Assembly: GCA_030015575.1 (NCBI GenBank)
Contig: JASDDO010000026.1
Span: 456,483,096 to 456,547,095 of the forward strand
Source of the DNA: Agapanthus africanus
Lineage: Eukaryota > Streptophyta > Magnoliopsida > Asparagales > Amaryllidaceae
DNA: 64,000 nt
Direction: 5' to 3'
The translations under genes were made by a program, and so were the position numbers. The notes below the pieces were generated by a model. That model was not told where the DNA came from, did no database searches, and was given only the letters and a program-made list of their open reading frames with translations. This document shows positions 53,742 through 64,000 of this stretch, piece after piece (position 1 is the stretch's first letter; each line of letters opens with the position of its first letter).

Positions 53742-56700
53742 AGATATACACAATTTTTTTTTGTTTTTGTTTTTAAAGAAAAGAAGAATAGAAAAAATGG
53801 AAAAGAATATCCACAAATATATACAAAATGGTATATACATACCCCCAAACTTATTTGGAACAGTGTCTACTGTTCTTGGCTGGATAATTGAAGTTTGGTG
53901 GTAGGCAGAGAAAGATTATGCAGGGTAAACTGGCTCCTGTAAGACCAGGAGCTCCTCTGTTGGTTCGGCGCTAAGGTACGGTTTAGGTCGGTGTCCGTTT
54001 ACTTTGAAAAATGAACCGTCCTTAGGATTCTCAAAATCCACAGCGCCATGCGGATACACATTCCGCACAAAATACGGCCCTTTCCAGCGAGATCTGAGCT
54101 TTCCTGGATGGAAGTGTAGCCGGGTGTCGTAAAGAAGTACCTATTGACCAGGCACGAATGTCTTGCGCAAAAGGTGTTTATCGTGAAACATCTTCGTTCG
54201 GTTCTTAACGACAACCGCGTTATCGTAAGCCTCATCCCTAAGCCCGCTCAATTCGTTCAACGGCAGCTTCCGATGGCTGCCCGCATCTTCGAGAGACAGA
54301 TTCAGCTCCTTTATCGCCCAAAATGCGTGATGCTCTATTTCGACAGGGAGGTGGCAAGCCTTTCCGTACACAAGCCGATAGGGAGACATGCCAAGATCGG
54401 TCTTATAAGCGGTTCGAAATGCCCAAAGGGCATCAGTGAGTTTCAGCGACCAATCCTTTCGGTTCTTGGAAACCGTCTTTTCCAGTATCTGCTTGATTTG
54501 CCGATTTGAAACTTCGGCTTGCCCACAGGTTTGGGGATGGTAGGGCGTAGATAGCTTATGATTAATGGAATATTTCCGCATCAAGGTCTCGAAAGTCTTA
54601 TTGCAGAAATGAGTTCCATTGTCGCTAATGATCGCTCGGGGGTGCCCAAACCGGGAGAAAATGTTTTCCTTAAGAAATCTAACGACAACCTTGTTTTCGT
54701 TAGTCCGGCTGGGTACAGCCTCGACCCATTTAGAGACGTAATCAACAGCGAGAAGGATGAACAAGTTCCCAAAAGAGCTGGGAAACGGCCCCATGAAATC
54801 TATCCCCCAAACGTCGAAAATCTCCACAACCAAGATTGGTTGGAACGGCATCTCGTTCCTCCAGGATATCCGGCCCAAGTGTTGGCACCGGGAGCAAGTC
54901 TTGCAACAGTCATGAGCATCTTTGAAGAGTTGTGTCCAGTAGAAACCACATTGCAAGATCTTCTCAGCTGTCTTTCTAGGGCCAAAATGCCCGCCACATG
55001 CTTGATCGTGGCAAAATGACAGCACACTCTTGAATTCCTCGTCAGGGACACACCGACGAATAATCTGGTCGGGACAGTACTTGAACAGATAGGGTTCGTC
55101 CCAGTAAAAGTGTTTTACTTGGGATAAGAATCGAAGTCTGTCCTGACTTGACCATTCCGTCGGTAGTAATCATATGGCCAAATAATTCACAATATCTGCG
55201 AACCAGGGTTCGCAAGATACTGTCAAGAGTTGTTCATCCGGAAAAACGTCGTTGATCGGAATATGAAGCGAAGGCAAAGAAGGAAGTCGTGAGAGATGGT
55301 CGGCGACTACGTTTTCACATCCTCTTTTGTCCTTTATGACAAGGTCAATCTCTTGAAGCAAGAGGATCCAACGTATCAGCGGAGATTTTGCATCTTTCTT
55401 CGCAAAAAGATGGCGCAGAGCAGAATAGTCTGTGTAGACAATGACTGGAGAGCCGATGAGGTAGGGCCTGAACTTTTCTAGAGCAAATACAACAGCCAAG
55501 AATTCCTTCTCAGTTGTTGTATAATTCAGTTGGGCGTCGTTCAGGGTTCGGCTAGCATAATAGATTACGTGCGGCATCTTGTTGATGTGTTGTCCAAGGA
55601 CAGCACCAATGGCAAAGTCGGATGCATCGCACATAATCTCAGATGGGTGCGTCCAGTCAGGTGAAGAAAGAACGGGAGCAGAAGTGAGTGAGCTTTTTAA
55701 TGACTCGAACGTAGTCACACAGCTCGAGTTGAAGTCGAATGGCGTGTCCTTGGCCAGCAAAAGAGTCAAGGGCCTAGCAATCTTGCTAAAGTCCTTGATG
55801 AACCGTCTATAGAAACCGGCATGGCCAAGGAAGGCTCGGATGTCTCGGACGCATCTGGAAGGAGGGAGATTGGAAATGACCTCAATCTTCGCTTTGTCAA
55901 CCTCTATGCCATTTTGCGAGATGATATGTCCTAAGACAATACCTTCGTGCACCATGAAGTGGCACTTCTCCTAATTCAAAGTGAGGTTCTTGTCCTTACA
56001 TCGGGTAAGGACAGCGTCGAGATGCAGCAAACACTCCTTAAAGGAATCGCCGAAGATGGAGAAATCGTCCATGAAGATCTCCAGGAATTTTCCACCATGT
56101 CTGAGAAGATTCCCATCATACACCGCTGGAAGGTAGCGGGCACATTGCATAACCAAAAGGGCATGCGACGATATGCAAACGTGCCGAAAGGACAAGTGAA
56201 TGTGGTCTTGTCCTGGTCTTTTTCGGCGATGGGAATTTGATTATAGCCGGAGTAGCCATCAAGAAAGCAGTAGTACTCATGTCCGGCCAATCGTTCAAGC
56301 ATTTGGTCAATGAAAGGTAGCGGAAAGTGGTCCTTCCGCGTTGCTGCGTTGAGTTTTCTGTAATCGATGCATACTCGCCACCCAGTTTGGGTGCGAGTAG
56401 GGATTAACTCGTTCGCCTCGTTAGTGATGACCGTTATGCCTGATTTCTTGGGGACAACATGAATGCGGCTAACCCACTGGCTATCAGAGATAGGGTAAAT
56501 GATTCCACTATCCAGACACTTCACGATTTCCTTTTTCACCGCCTCCTTCATGACTGGGTTGAGTCGCCTTTGTGGATCCCTGGCTGGTTTGGCATTATCT
56601 ATCAGATGAATGTGATGTTCAACGTTCAGGGGACTAATCCCCTTGATGTCCGCCATTGACCAGCCAAAAGCTTGCCTATTTCTGTGCAAGACCGTAAGAA

Positions 56701-57762
56701 GGGCTTTCTCTTGCTCTGGAGCTAGAGAAGCCGAGATGATAACAGGGAGGGTCTCGTTCTCACCCATGTAAGCGTACTTAAGGTGAGACGGCAAATGCTT
56801 GAGTTCGAGCGTTGGAGGTGAAACGATTGAAGGCAAGAATGGTAAAACGGTCTCGAACTCAAAGGATTCCAGCAAAGGTTCAAAACGAGTGTAAGCGACC
56901 GAGTTGGATGGTTCAGGTAACTCATCCGGAAATTCGAAGGATTCAAACTCGGGTGGTGAGTGGCTAAGATCGTTCGAGAAGGTGAAACACTCGTAGTCAT
57001 TGTCGGGCGCAGAAACAGCAGCAGGTTCGAAGAGGAACGCACTAGTGGCGTTAAGGTTATCGCGATCGAACAGAAACTCCTCGAATTCACACTCTTCTGG
57101 GGTGATCTCCTGGATCGAGCAAACGTCTAGTATATGAGCATTAGGTTCCGAGGGCTAATTCCCCAACCTAAAAATGTTGAGTTCAATCGTCATGTTTCCA
57201 AAAGATAAGTTCATCGAACCATTTCGACAATTGATCACAGCATTTGAGGTTGCAAGGAATGGGCGACCGAGTATCACCGGAATTTGATTCCGGGGGTTAG
57301 CTACAGGCTGTGTGTCTAATACAATGAAGTCAACGGGGAATATGAAGTCCCCAACCTTGATTAACACATCCTCTAGCTCACCCCTAGGATGGGTGATCGA
57401 TCGGTCAGCCATTTGGAGAGTACAGTGTGTGGGTTTCAGCTCTCCTACACCTAATTGCTCATATACTGAGTACGGAAGCAGGTTAACACTGGCACCAAGA
57501 TCTAATAGTGTGCGGTTGATGTTCTTATCTCCAATAGTAATAGAAAACGTAGGACAGCCAGGGTCCTTCCGTTTTTGCGGTAAAGATTGGGTAAGAGCAT
57601 CACTCACAGCACTAGCCAAGAAAACTTTCTTGCGTACCTGAGATTTCCTCTATTTCTTGCACAAGTCCTTTATGATTTTCGCGTAGGGCGGGACTTGTTG
57701 GACAACATCTAAAGGGGAATGTTGATGTTAACCTGTTTAAACAACTCCGGAATCTTCTCCAT
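53742..57762 (-). pseudogene. Athila-like pol of gypsy 2
   Basis: Domains as in gypsy 1. Protease LLDLGASVNLLPYSVY is near 57540. RT has VCIDYRKLN, MPFWLCNVP and FMDDFSIFG. RNase H has [10 protein letters not shown] and [11 protein letters not shown]. Integrase has [15 protein letters not shown] and CGQAEVSN, with the catalytic Glu retained. Damage includes a one-base loss near 57709, stops at 57155-57157, 55971-55973, 55170-55172 and 54141-54143, and a one-base loss near 56090 just before the FMDD motif. The integrase core frame (55025-54141) is otherwise open. Gypsy 2 keeps the RNase H end ([15 protein letters not shown]) that gypsy 1 has partly lost. Confidence 0.93.
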
Positions 57763-59790
57763 TTATGGATTTTGTTTATTGGACCTCAACCGGTTTGGAA
57801 ATGGAACGTTTTTAAAATTGGTTGAGTCCAATGCTTGTAGAGAAGATTGTGGGGTTGGAACGGATCCCAGAGCTGGTGTTTTCGTGGAGTGAGAAGTGGG
57901 TCCGTTCAGAGTAGAAGAAGAAGAAGAGCCTTTTGAAGAATGGAGAATAGGCTCAGAAGACGAAGAAGAAGAGGAAGAAGAAGCGGCCGGGGTGTCATTA
58001 TCCTCAATTGTTGTGCCGATGTTGTTGTGCAGCATCCTTCCCGATCTCAGTGTTGTCACGGCACTCACATTACGATTCTGTTGTTCAAGAGCAACATGTA
58101 CATTATGTGGGTGACCGGGATTTGGGAGTGGTTGAGATGGAAGCTTCCCCTTCTCTCGCTCTCTTAAGGCCGCATTCAGTTGTGCTATCTGGGCTTCGAT
58201 GGTCTTGATGCTTTGCCCATGTGCAGCAGTGTGTTGCACCAACGACCGAATGGAAGACTGGATGTTTGCGGTGGATTGGGTCGATTGTTTAACGAACGCC
58301 TCCAGACTTCGTTCTAGAGAGGAAACCTTATCGTTATTTGACGGAACAAAGTTGTTTTGAGGAAAAGAATTGTTTGGTGCAAAGTTGTTCGTCCGATTTT
58401 GAAAAGGTTGGGGTTGGAAGGGCTGCTGAAATTGATGTTGAGTTTGTTGTTGCACTTGTTGTTGCGGCGAAGGGGGCCTTTGGAAATTGTTGCCTTGGAA
58501 TTGATGCTGATTCTGATTCCAGGCGAAATTGGGGTGGTTCCACCATCCGAGATTGTAGGTGGAAGAGTATGGATCATTTCTCGGTCTTTGCTGAAATGCA
58601 GCATTAACCTGATCCTGTCTTTGAGATGGTGGATTGTAAGGGCACTGTTCAGTTTAGTGAGAAGGATCGGAACAACAAGCACAAATGGTTCGAAGGGGAA
58701 GAACAGGGGCAGGAGCAGGAGATGAAAATTTGCTCTCTATCGCTTTAAGTTTTCTCGTTATTGCAGCCATTTCAGCTTTCATCGCAATAGAGACATCGAG
58801 TTGGTGAATTCCTACCCTAGACTGACCAGTAGAAGTGAAGGAGGAAGAAGAAGAAGTTGGTCTAGTGCTCTCCCATTGAAGCGTTTGTTTCGCAAGGTCG
58901 TCGAAGAATTGCCATGCTTCCTCGTCAGATTTCGATAGGAAGTGGCCCTGACAAATGGTTTCCAACAACTGCTTGGTTGCGGGGTTCAGGCCCTCGTATA
59001 AGGTTTAGCAAAGTTGCCATTTCTCGATACCATGGTGAGGGCACTGAACAAGAAGGTCATTATACCGGTCAAAGCACTTCCAGAAGGGTTCAGTAAGAAG
59101 CTGAGAGAATTGGTTGATTTCGTTACGGATCCTTGTGGTTTTATGATTCGGATAGAATTTCTTGAGAAACGCTTTCACAAACTCGTCCCAACTGGTTATG
59201 GAGTGCGAAGCGGTGCTATACAGCCATTTTTCAGCAAGATCGCACAAAGTGAACGGAATGACCCGTAGCCGTATAGCATCGTCCGACAGCTGGGTCGTTT
59301 TCATCATGGCACAAACGTTTTGAAATTTGTTGATGAAGATATAAGCATATTCAGATTCAAGCCCATGAAATTTCGGAAGCATGTTAATGAAGTGGGGCTT
59401 AATTTCAAAATTATCCCCATTGGCCGGTGGAAGCGAAAGACAGGTGGGGAGTGCAGAACGGGTGGGATAGAAACGATCCTGGAGCGCGATTCGCTGTGGC
59501 GCTACGACAGGCGGTGGTGGTGGGTTATTCGCATCCATAGGAGGTCGAATCAATCCCGGGGGAGTTGTAGGGATGTTTGGATTAAATCCTGACATCGTGG
59601 AAGGAGAGGTTTGTGATGGTGAAGGTGAGGATGTATGAACAGAATTCCGGTCAACGTCGGAGTTGGCCGGCAAAGGTAAGGGTGAATGAGGCGTGGATGG
59701 AGTTTCAACGTCTGAGTCGATCGCGTAGTCGGTAGCGACTAATGTAACACGAACTAGGCGGGCGCTAATGTCCCGAGTCCAAGAGGACAT
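57763..59790 (-). pseudogene. Athila-like gag of gypsy 2
   Basis: It starts at 59790 (MSSWTRDISAR). The gag domain is open to a TAA at 59005-59007 (CAA in gypsy 1). The same frame continues through NPATKQLLETICQGH to the CCHC knuckle, where TAA at 58654-58656 occupies the codon after the His, exactly as in gypsy 1. The Gln/Asn-rich tail runs to TAA at 57763-57765, also shared, directly followed by the pol ATG. Confidence 0.9.
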
Positions 59791-61006
59791 ACACTAAACG
59801 AGTTTAGTATAGTCAAAGCGGAGAAGGTGAGGGTAAGAAAATGTTAATGGAGAAATACGATGGGTGGTGGGTGAAAAAATGGAATTTTGGCGACAAAGGG
59901 CAAGTTTTTATAAAAGTTTTTGCTTTTTTTTTGTTTTTTTAGAAAGAGCTTTACAGAAATATGTACGGACTTACGGCTTCAAGCAATCACAATCAAGATA
60001 TGCACAATCACACCTAGATCTAGGGTCACCTAGGTCAGCTAGACAGCTCCTAACTGTTCCAAAGGGCTAGAAATAGGACTTCAAACCGCCTCTTCTCCGC
60101 CAATTGCGGCCAGGTAAGTGCCAGGTAAGTGGGAGGCTCCCCACTACGTAAGTAGTGGTCCTAATTAAGTAACCACTTGCCTTGGACACACTTGCCTAGA
60201 CACCGCAAAGTCAGGATAGGATAAACGGCCGATGCCTGTAACTAGTCCTCTGTCCTATTGAGCACGAAGTCCTTAGGGCTGAGTCTTGTATTCTTTAAAT
60301 TAATCAATGGTCAATGCATATGCTTTTTGTGATTTCTGGGGTCCTGGGAAGGGTGATGAAATCCCCACCCAATCTGGATTGGTTTCAAGCCCCTTAAAGT
60401 CCGTATTAATATATGCAAAGCAGTAACAATCAACTGCAATCAATTTTTATTTTTTAGCGCGGCGCAAAGAATCCTGCACAAAAACAATTTATTGGAAGGG
60501 GGAAGAGAATTTGCGCAAAGAATGCTGTAGAAATCACAGTTCAGTGGAGTTCAGAGGAGTGGGGAGGAGATAAGGAACACTCACAGGGAATTTGGCACCC
60601 TGAAGGCACCAAACGGTCGCGGTTCCGCGGCCTAAGCCTGCTTATGCCGCGGTTCCGCGGCGGTTTGTTGGCCTTGGCGCTTGATTTTTCTTGCCGGTGC
60701 TTCCTTGGTTGTCCTCTGCTTGTCTGGATTTCCTGAATCTTGATTTACTCACTGTATCTGCTCCAGATTTTTACAGTAGACCGTTGGCTTCGTCTTGATC
60801 CGTCGCGGTGTAGCCGCGAGATATGGATCTAACTTCCCACGTCTTTGGCACTGAACTCGATCGTCTTTTTATCCTGCACACTTGCACAAAAACTAATCAA
60901 AAATAACAAGATGGTTTTTTACAATGTATATTTTTTTGTTTTGTTTTTCGGTTATATTTATATTCACAAATTAACCTGAAATTACACAAAGAAATAAACT
61001 ACCGTC
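59791..61006 (-). other. Leader of gypsy 2
   Basis: About 1.2 kb, no coding frame. It contains the GC-rich palindrome pair at 60615-60661 joined by CCTAAGCCTGCTTATG, as in the LTR copies. Confidence 0.75.
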
Positions 61007-61024
61007 TCCCCGGCAACGGCTCCA
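61007..61024 (-). promoter_or_regulatory. Primer binding site, Asp tRNA, gypsy 2
   Basis: TGGAGCCGTTGCCGGGGA on the minus strand is the Asp-tRNA complement with one mismatch (A for C at base 4). It lies two bases from the LTR. Confidence 0.92.
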
Positions 61025-61026
61025 TT

Positions 61027-62610
61027 TGATTTGTAGAGTTTTTGCGTGCTTAGTTAATTACCGCAATCAAGACAGTTTCGCTTGTAGCTAGCCGGTTAAG
61101 TACGGGTCGTCCGCAGGGAGACGGGAATCTTTTTCTATGTGCTTTAACGAGTTAAGTCCAAATGTCCAGATTTGTTTGAGATTCACTATGTGCTAAAATG
61201 ATATGTAAAGAGAGCTTGTTAGGGTTTGGATTAGGTTAGTTTGAGTTATGAGTCGCTCACTTCTTTCGTTGCCACTCATAATATCGGTGTTACGGTAATC
61301 GGCAACAACGGGGATTAGCCCGACTAGGAAGGAACTTGCGAGTATAAGCTAGGCTTTCCAACGCATAAGTTCTTCCTTTTGGTGCTTGTCCGTCCGTTCT
61401 TGGCTCTTAGCCTTAACTTCCGGTTAATTCAACCACAACCGGTCTCACTAAAGAATCACCGCTATCATGTAGGACAGGGTGCCATAGAGAGCGGATTGTG
61501 GTTCAATTAACGGGAGTCCGATTTAAGCTGTTGGGCAAGGAAAGAGTGAGAGAGATTTCCTTCTCTCAAACTTCCCTTATCCTACCCTAACAAGTTAAGA
61601 AAACTACTCACCCATTACAAGAAAAAGGAAAATAAAACAAAGGGGAAAGATAGAAAGAAAGAGGTTAGAAGATTACAACTAGCTATTTGCGACCTTACCT
61701 TGGCAAGGATCAAGCGTAAGCATCATTGTTGTTTAAGGATAAAGAAAATGAGAACAAGAAAGAAATAAACACAAATAACAACAACTAAATTAGCAAATGA
61801 AAATTACAAGCAATTATAGTTAACAAAATAACAAGAACAAGACAATCATGATAATAAAAAGAACTCCTTTATTTATCCTTCACTCACAAAAGCTCACTAC
61901 AAGTTTTAATGGAGAAGAGATGAGAAGAGGAAGAAGAACAACAATTTGTATCCTAAAATCTAAATACAAGAATAAGCACCCTTGGCTTTGGCAAGTTATG
62001 GACTATTTATAGGCAGGAAACAAAAATTCTAGGGCAACATTATGAACCATCATAAAAAGACCAAACTGCCCCTAAAATATTACATTCTGAAGAGTCCGTA
62101 CGGCCGCGGTTCCGCGGCCTAAGCATGCTTATGCCGCGGAACCGCGGCCTATATGGGGGCTTGTGCCTTCAATTTTGGTGATGCTCCCTGGTTTGCTGTG
62201 CCCTTTAGTCTGGTATATGTTTTTTCTCAGAATTTCTTCACGATTTTTCCAGAATTTCTGTTGATCAAAAGGTGATGTGATGTGGATCATTTGCCATGAT
62301 TTTTCTTGAGTTCCGCGTAAATATGTTGAATCTTGTGTTGCCATTGAGCTTTGTGCATGAAAATGACATTGATTTGCCATTTTGTCTCTTAAACTGGTGT
62401 GCGACAACATACGGATAGAGAGCGGAGACCCGTGTTTTATCTGTGGTTGGCAGTAATCCGGATTTTGTTATGCTTTTCCATGAATTTCACCGTTTAGAGC
62501 CGAGAACATGTATCCTGCAATTGACTAGCAAACACGGCTCAAGAGTACCTACCGATAAGCAATGTGATAAAAATTGGGCGGCATAAAAATGCAAAAATCT
62601 GATATGAACA
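61027..62610 (-). repeat. 5' LTR of gypsy 2, 1584 bp
   Basis: It matches 50638-52222. It contains a TATA box (62011-62004) and a GC-rich hairpin (62102-62149). Confidence 0.94.
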
Positions 62611-62763
62611 TGACCCCTGTAAAGATCCACAGAAAAAGAACTTTGAGGCAATGCCTCACGTGCCCCCACGTGACAGAGGAGAAAAAGCAAGCGCCGGGAT
62701 ATGCTAATAAATCAAGGCATGAGCACCCATCACGTGCCCACACGTGATGGCTGTAAGAATTAA

Positions 62764-63017
62764 AAGTGTTAAACACTTATCTGCAGAACAAAAATGAAGG
62801 GGATCTGGCCCCACTTTTTGGGTGCCATCACGTGCTCCCACGCGACCCCCCCTCTGTTAATGTTTAACACTAATCTGATAATTCTGTTGTCAGTGTTTAA
62901 CTCTGTTATCTGTTAGTGTTTAACACTAATTTGAGAATCACAATTTTTAGTGCTGAACACTAATTTGACCATCTTATTTCCAGTGTTCAACACTGTTAGT
63001 CCTCAGTGTTTAACACT
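62764..63017. repeat. Array of AGTGTTTAACACT palindromes
   Basis: AAGTGTTAAACACTT at 62764, AGTGTTTAACACT at 62915 and 63005, AGTGTTCAACACT at 62982, and the imperfect AGTGCTGAACACT at 62949 and AGTGTTTAACTCT at 62892. They have the same single-base-centre design as the left array but a different stem sequence. Confidence 0.8.
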
Positions 63018-63325
63018 TGCTTTAGCCCAATTGGCTAATTTTCTAGAGGCAAAGCCTCCCCTGCAATTGAATATATCTAATGGACCAGCAGAGGGCCAAT
63101 ATTCCAAACATGATTGAACTTAGCCCAAGAAGGCCATAAGTCCTCAATTCAAATTCAACTAAACCAATAGGCTCGTGATATAATTAAGTGGTCTTGGTTC
63201 CAAATTGGGTTACAGATCATTTACCTTGGTTCAAGGGTACATCTCTTCACTCCTTTGATATTTGTCGTTGTAATTCCTCAACGTCTTCAAAGAGGTGACG
63301 GGTCCCGACAACCACACATTGATAC

Positions 63326-63645
63326 GGACTGTAGGGTCCTTAAACTCATGGACTATGATGTCCATAATCTTGACCGGGATGTCTTAAAACTAACAACGGA
63401 CTGTGGGGTCCTTAAACTCATGGACTATGATGTCCTTAACCTTGACCGGGATGTCTTAAGACTAACAACGGACTATGACGTCCTTAACCTTGACCGGGAT
63501 GTCTTAAAACTAACGATGGATTGTGGAGCCCCTAAATCCACGGACTATGATGTCCTTAACCTTGACCGCAACGTCTTAAAACTAACATTGGACCGCAATG
63601 TTCTTAAACTACCTATCGACCGCAATGTCCCTAAACTAAACAATA
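63326..63645 (+). repeat. Minisatellite of GGAC-N6-GTCC hairpins
   Basis: Units of about 72 bp start at 63326 and 63398, followed by shortened units at 63470 and 63518. Each holds GGAC..GTCC and GAC..GTC inverted repeats. A 139-codon frame (63255-63674) stays open through it and would encode a repeated LDRDVLKLT peptide. This is probably a by-product of unit lengths that are multiples of three. Confidence 0.75.
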
Positions 63646-63688
63646 GAGCCCAAATGCTCTTTTGTTGGATCTAAACGATCCCGTTAAT

Positions 63689-63835
63689 TTGATCTTAGTC
63701 TGAAATGAGACTAACGTATCCTTAACAAATGGTTGAGTTGATCTTAGTCTGGAATAAGACTAACGTATCCTTAACTAACGTTTAAGTTGATCTTAGTCTC
63801 AAACGAGACTAACGTATTCTTAAACCCAAACCCCC
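63689..63835 (+). repeat. Three 49-bp tandem repeats with inverted repeats
   Basis: TTGATCTTAGTCT starts at 63689, 63738 and 63787. Each is followed by a 4-6-base loop and AGACTAACGTAT. The third copy extends the stem with a matching C..G pair (TTAGTCTC/GAGACTAA). Confidence 0.85.
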
Positions 63836-64000
63836 AAACCCAAATTTAAGATAATACGGATTTGGACTAGTCCACGCCCTACGGGCGACAACATAACTTA
63901 GTCTCCGTATACAATCCACGGGCAACCAAACACAAAATAAACACACACGACACGAAGTGACCATATGGAGAAGGAGAAAGTTGTTATCGCGATGCGGTAG

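Larger units (their letters stand above)
50638..62610 (-). mobile_element. Ty3/gypsy Athila-like retrotransposon 2, 12.0 kb
   Basis: Same family and order as gypsy 1, at an independent site inside E. TGACC is duplicated at 50633-50637 and 62611-62615. LTRs are 50638-52222 and 61027-62610. It differs from gypsy 1 by many substitutions and by its own stops and frameshifts. Confidence 0.95.
62616..64000. mobile_element. Unclassified palindrome-rich element E, right part
   Basis: Non-coding sequence continuing E after gypsy 2 and running off the window. It contains three G-box hairpins (62654-62847), an array of AGTGTTTAACACT-type palindromes (62764-63017), a repeat array (63326-63645) and three 49-bp repeats (63689-63835). 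No pol motif is visible. Confidence 0.45.

Noticed and set aside
62764..63835. Regularly spaced repeats that could suggest a CRISPR-like array
   Set aside because: The window is plant nuclear DNA. Units are palindromic throughout, with no unique spacer pattern and no cas genes.

Overview
This window is plant nuclear DNA made almost entirely of nested LTR retrotransposons. The evidence is the tRNA-primed Ty1/copia and Ty3/gypsy elements with plant-type primer sites (initiator-Met for copia, Asp for the Athila-like gypsy), 1.6-4.1 kb LTRs and 5-bp target duplications. I found no host gene, tRNA, rRNA or CRISPR array. The species cannot be named from the sequence. All coding regions are retroelement gag-pol and all carry stops, frameshifts or deletions.

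Layout, left to right. (1) Copia A, minus strand, 1-8598: 3' LTR cut by the window edge, a badly decayed body, and a complete 5' LTR. A sits inside the polyprotein of copia D (plus strand), whose RT-RNase H and 3' LTR occupy 8599-12103. (2) 12104-13108 is an older large LTR (F, minus), apparently the site D landed in. (3) Copia B, plus strand, about 13.1-19.4 kb: probable LTR remnant, long leader, and a pol lacking most of gag; its RT resumes at 49272-49316. (4) Copia C, plus strand, 19394-49266, interrupts B and is flanked by AGAAT duplications. C's 5' LTR (19394-19644 and 28579-29323) is interrupted by the large non-coding element G (minus, 19645-28578). C's body is 29324-35178. Its 3' LTR (35179-36310 and 48233-49266) is split by Athila-like gypsy 1 (minus, 36311-48227, duplications TGCGC). 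(5) From 49317 to the window end lies E, an unclassified non-coding sequence built from arrays of short palindromes. It is interrupted by Athila-like gypsy 2 (minus, 50638-62610, duplications TGACC).

The insertion order that can be read is B, then C, then gypsy 1 and G (both inside C); E, then gypsy 2; and F, then D, then A. Within each element the logic is standard: LTR promoter, tRNA primer site, structured leader, gag, protease, then either integrase-RT-RNase H (copia order) or RT-RNase H-integrase (gypsy order), then a purine tract and the second LTR. The points most worth a second look are: RNA-like structures conserved in the copia leaders; a GC-rich double palindrome shared by copia and gypsy elements; stop codons shared by the two gypsy copies; element A, whose LTRs are about 95% alike although its coding region is ruined; and the covarying palindrome arrays of E.
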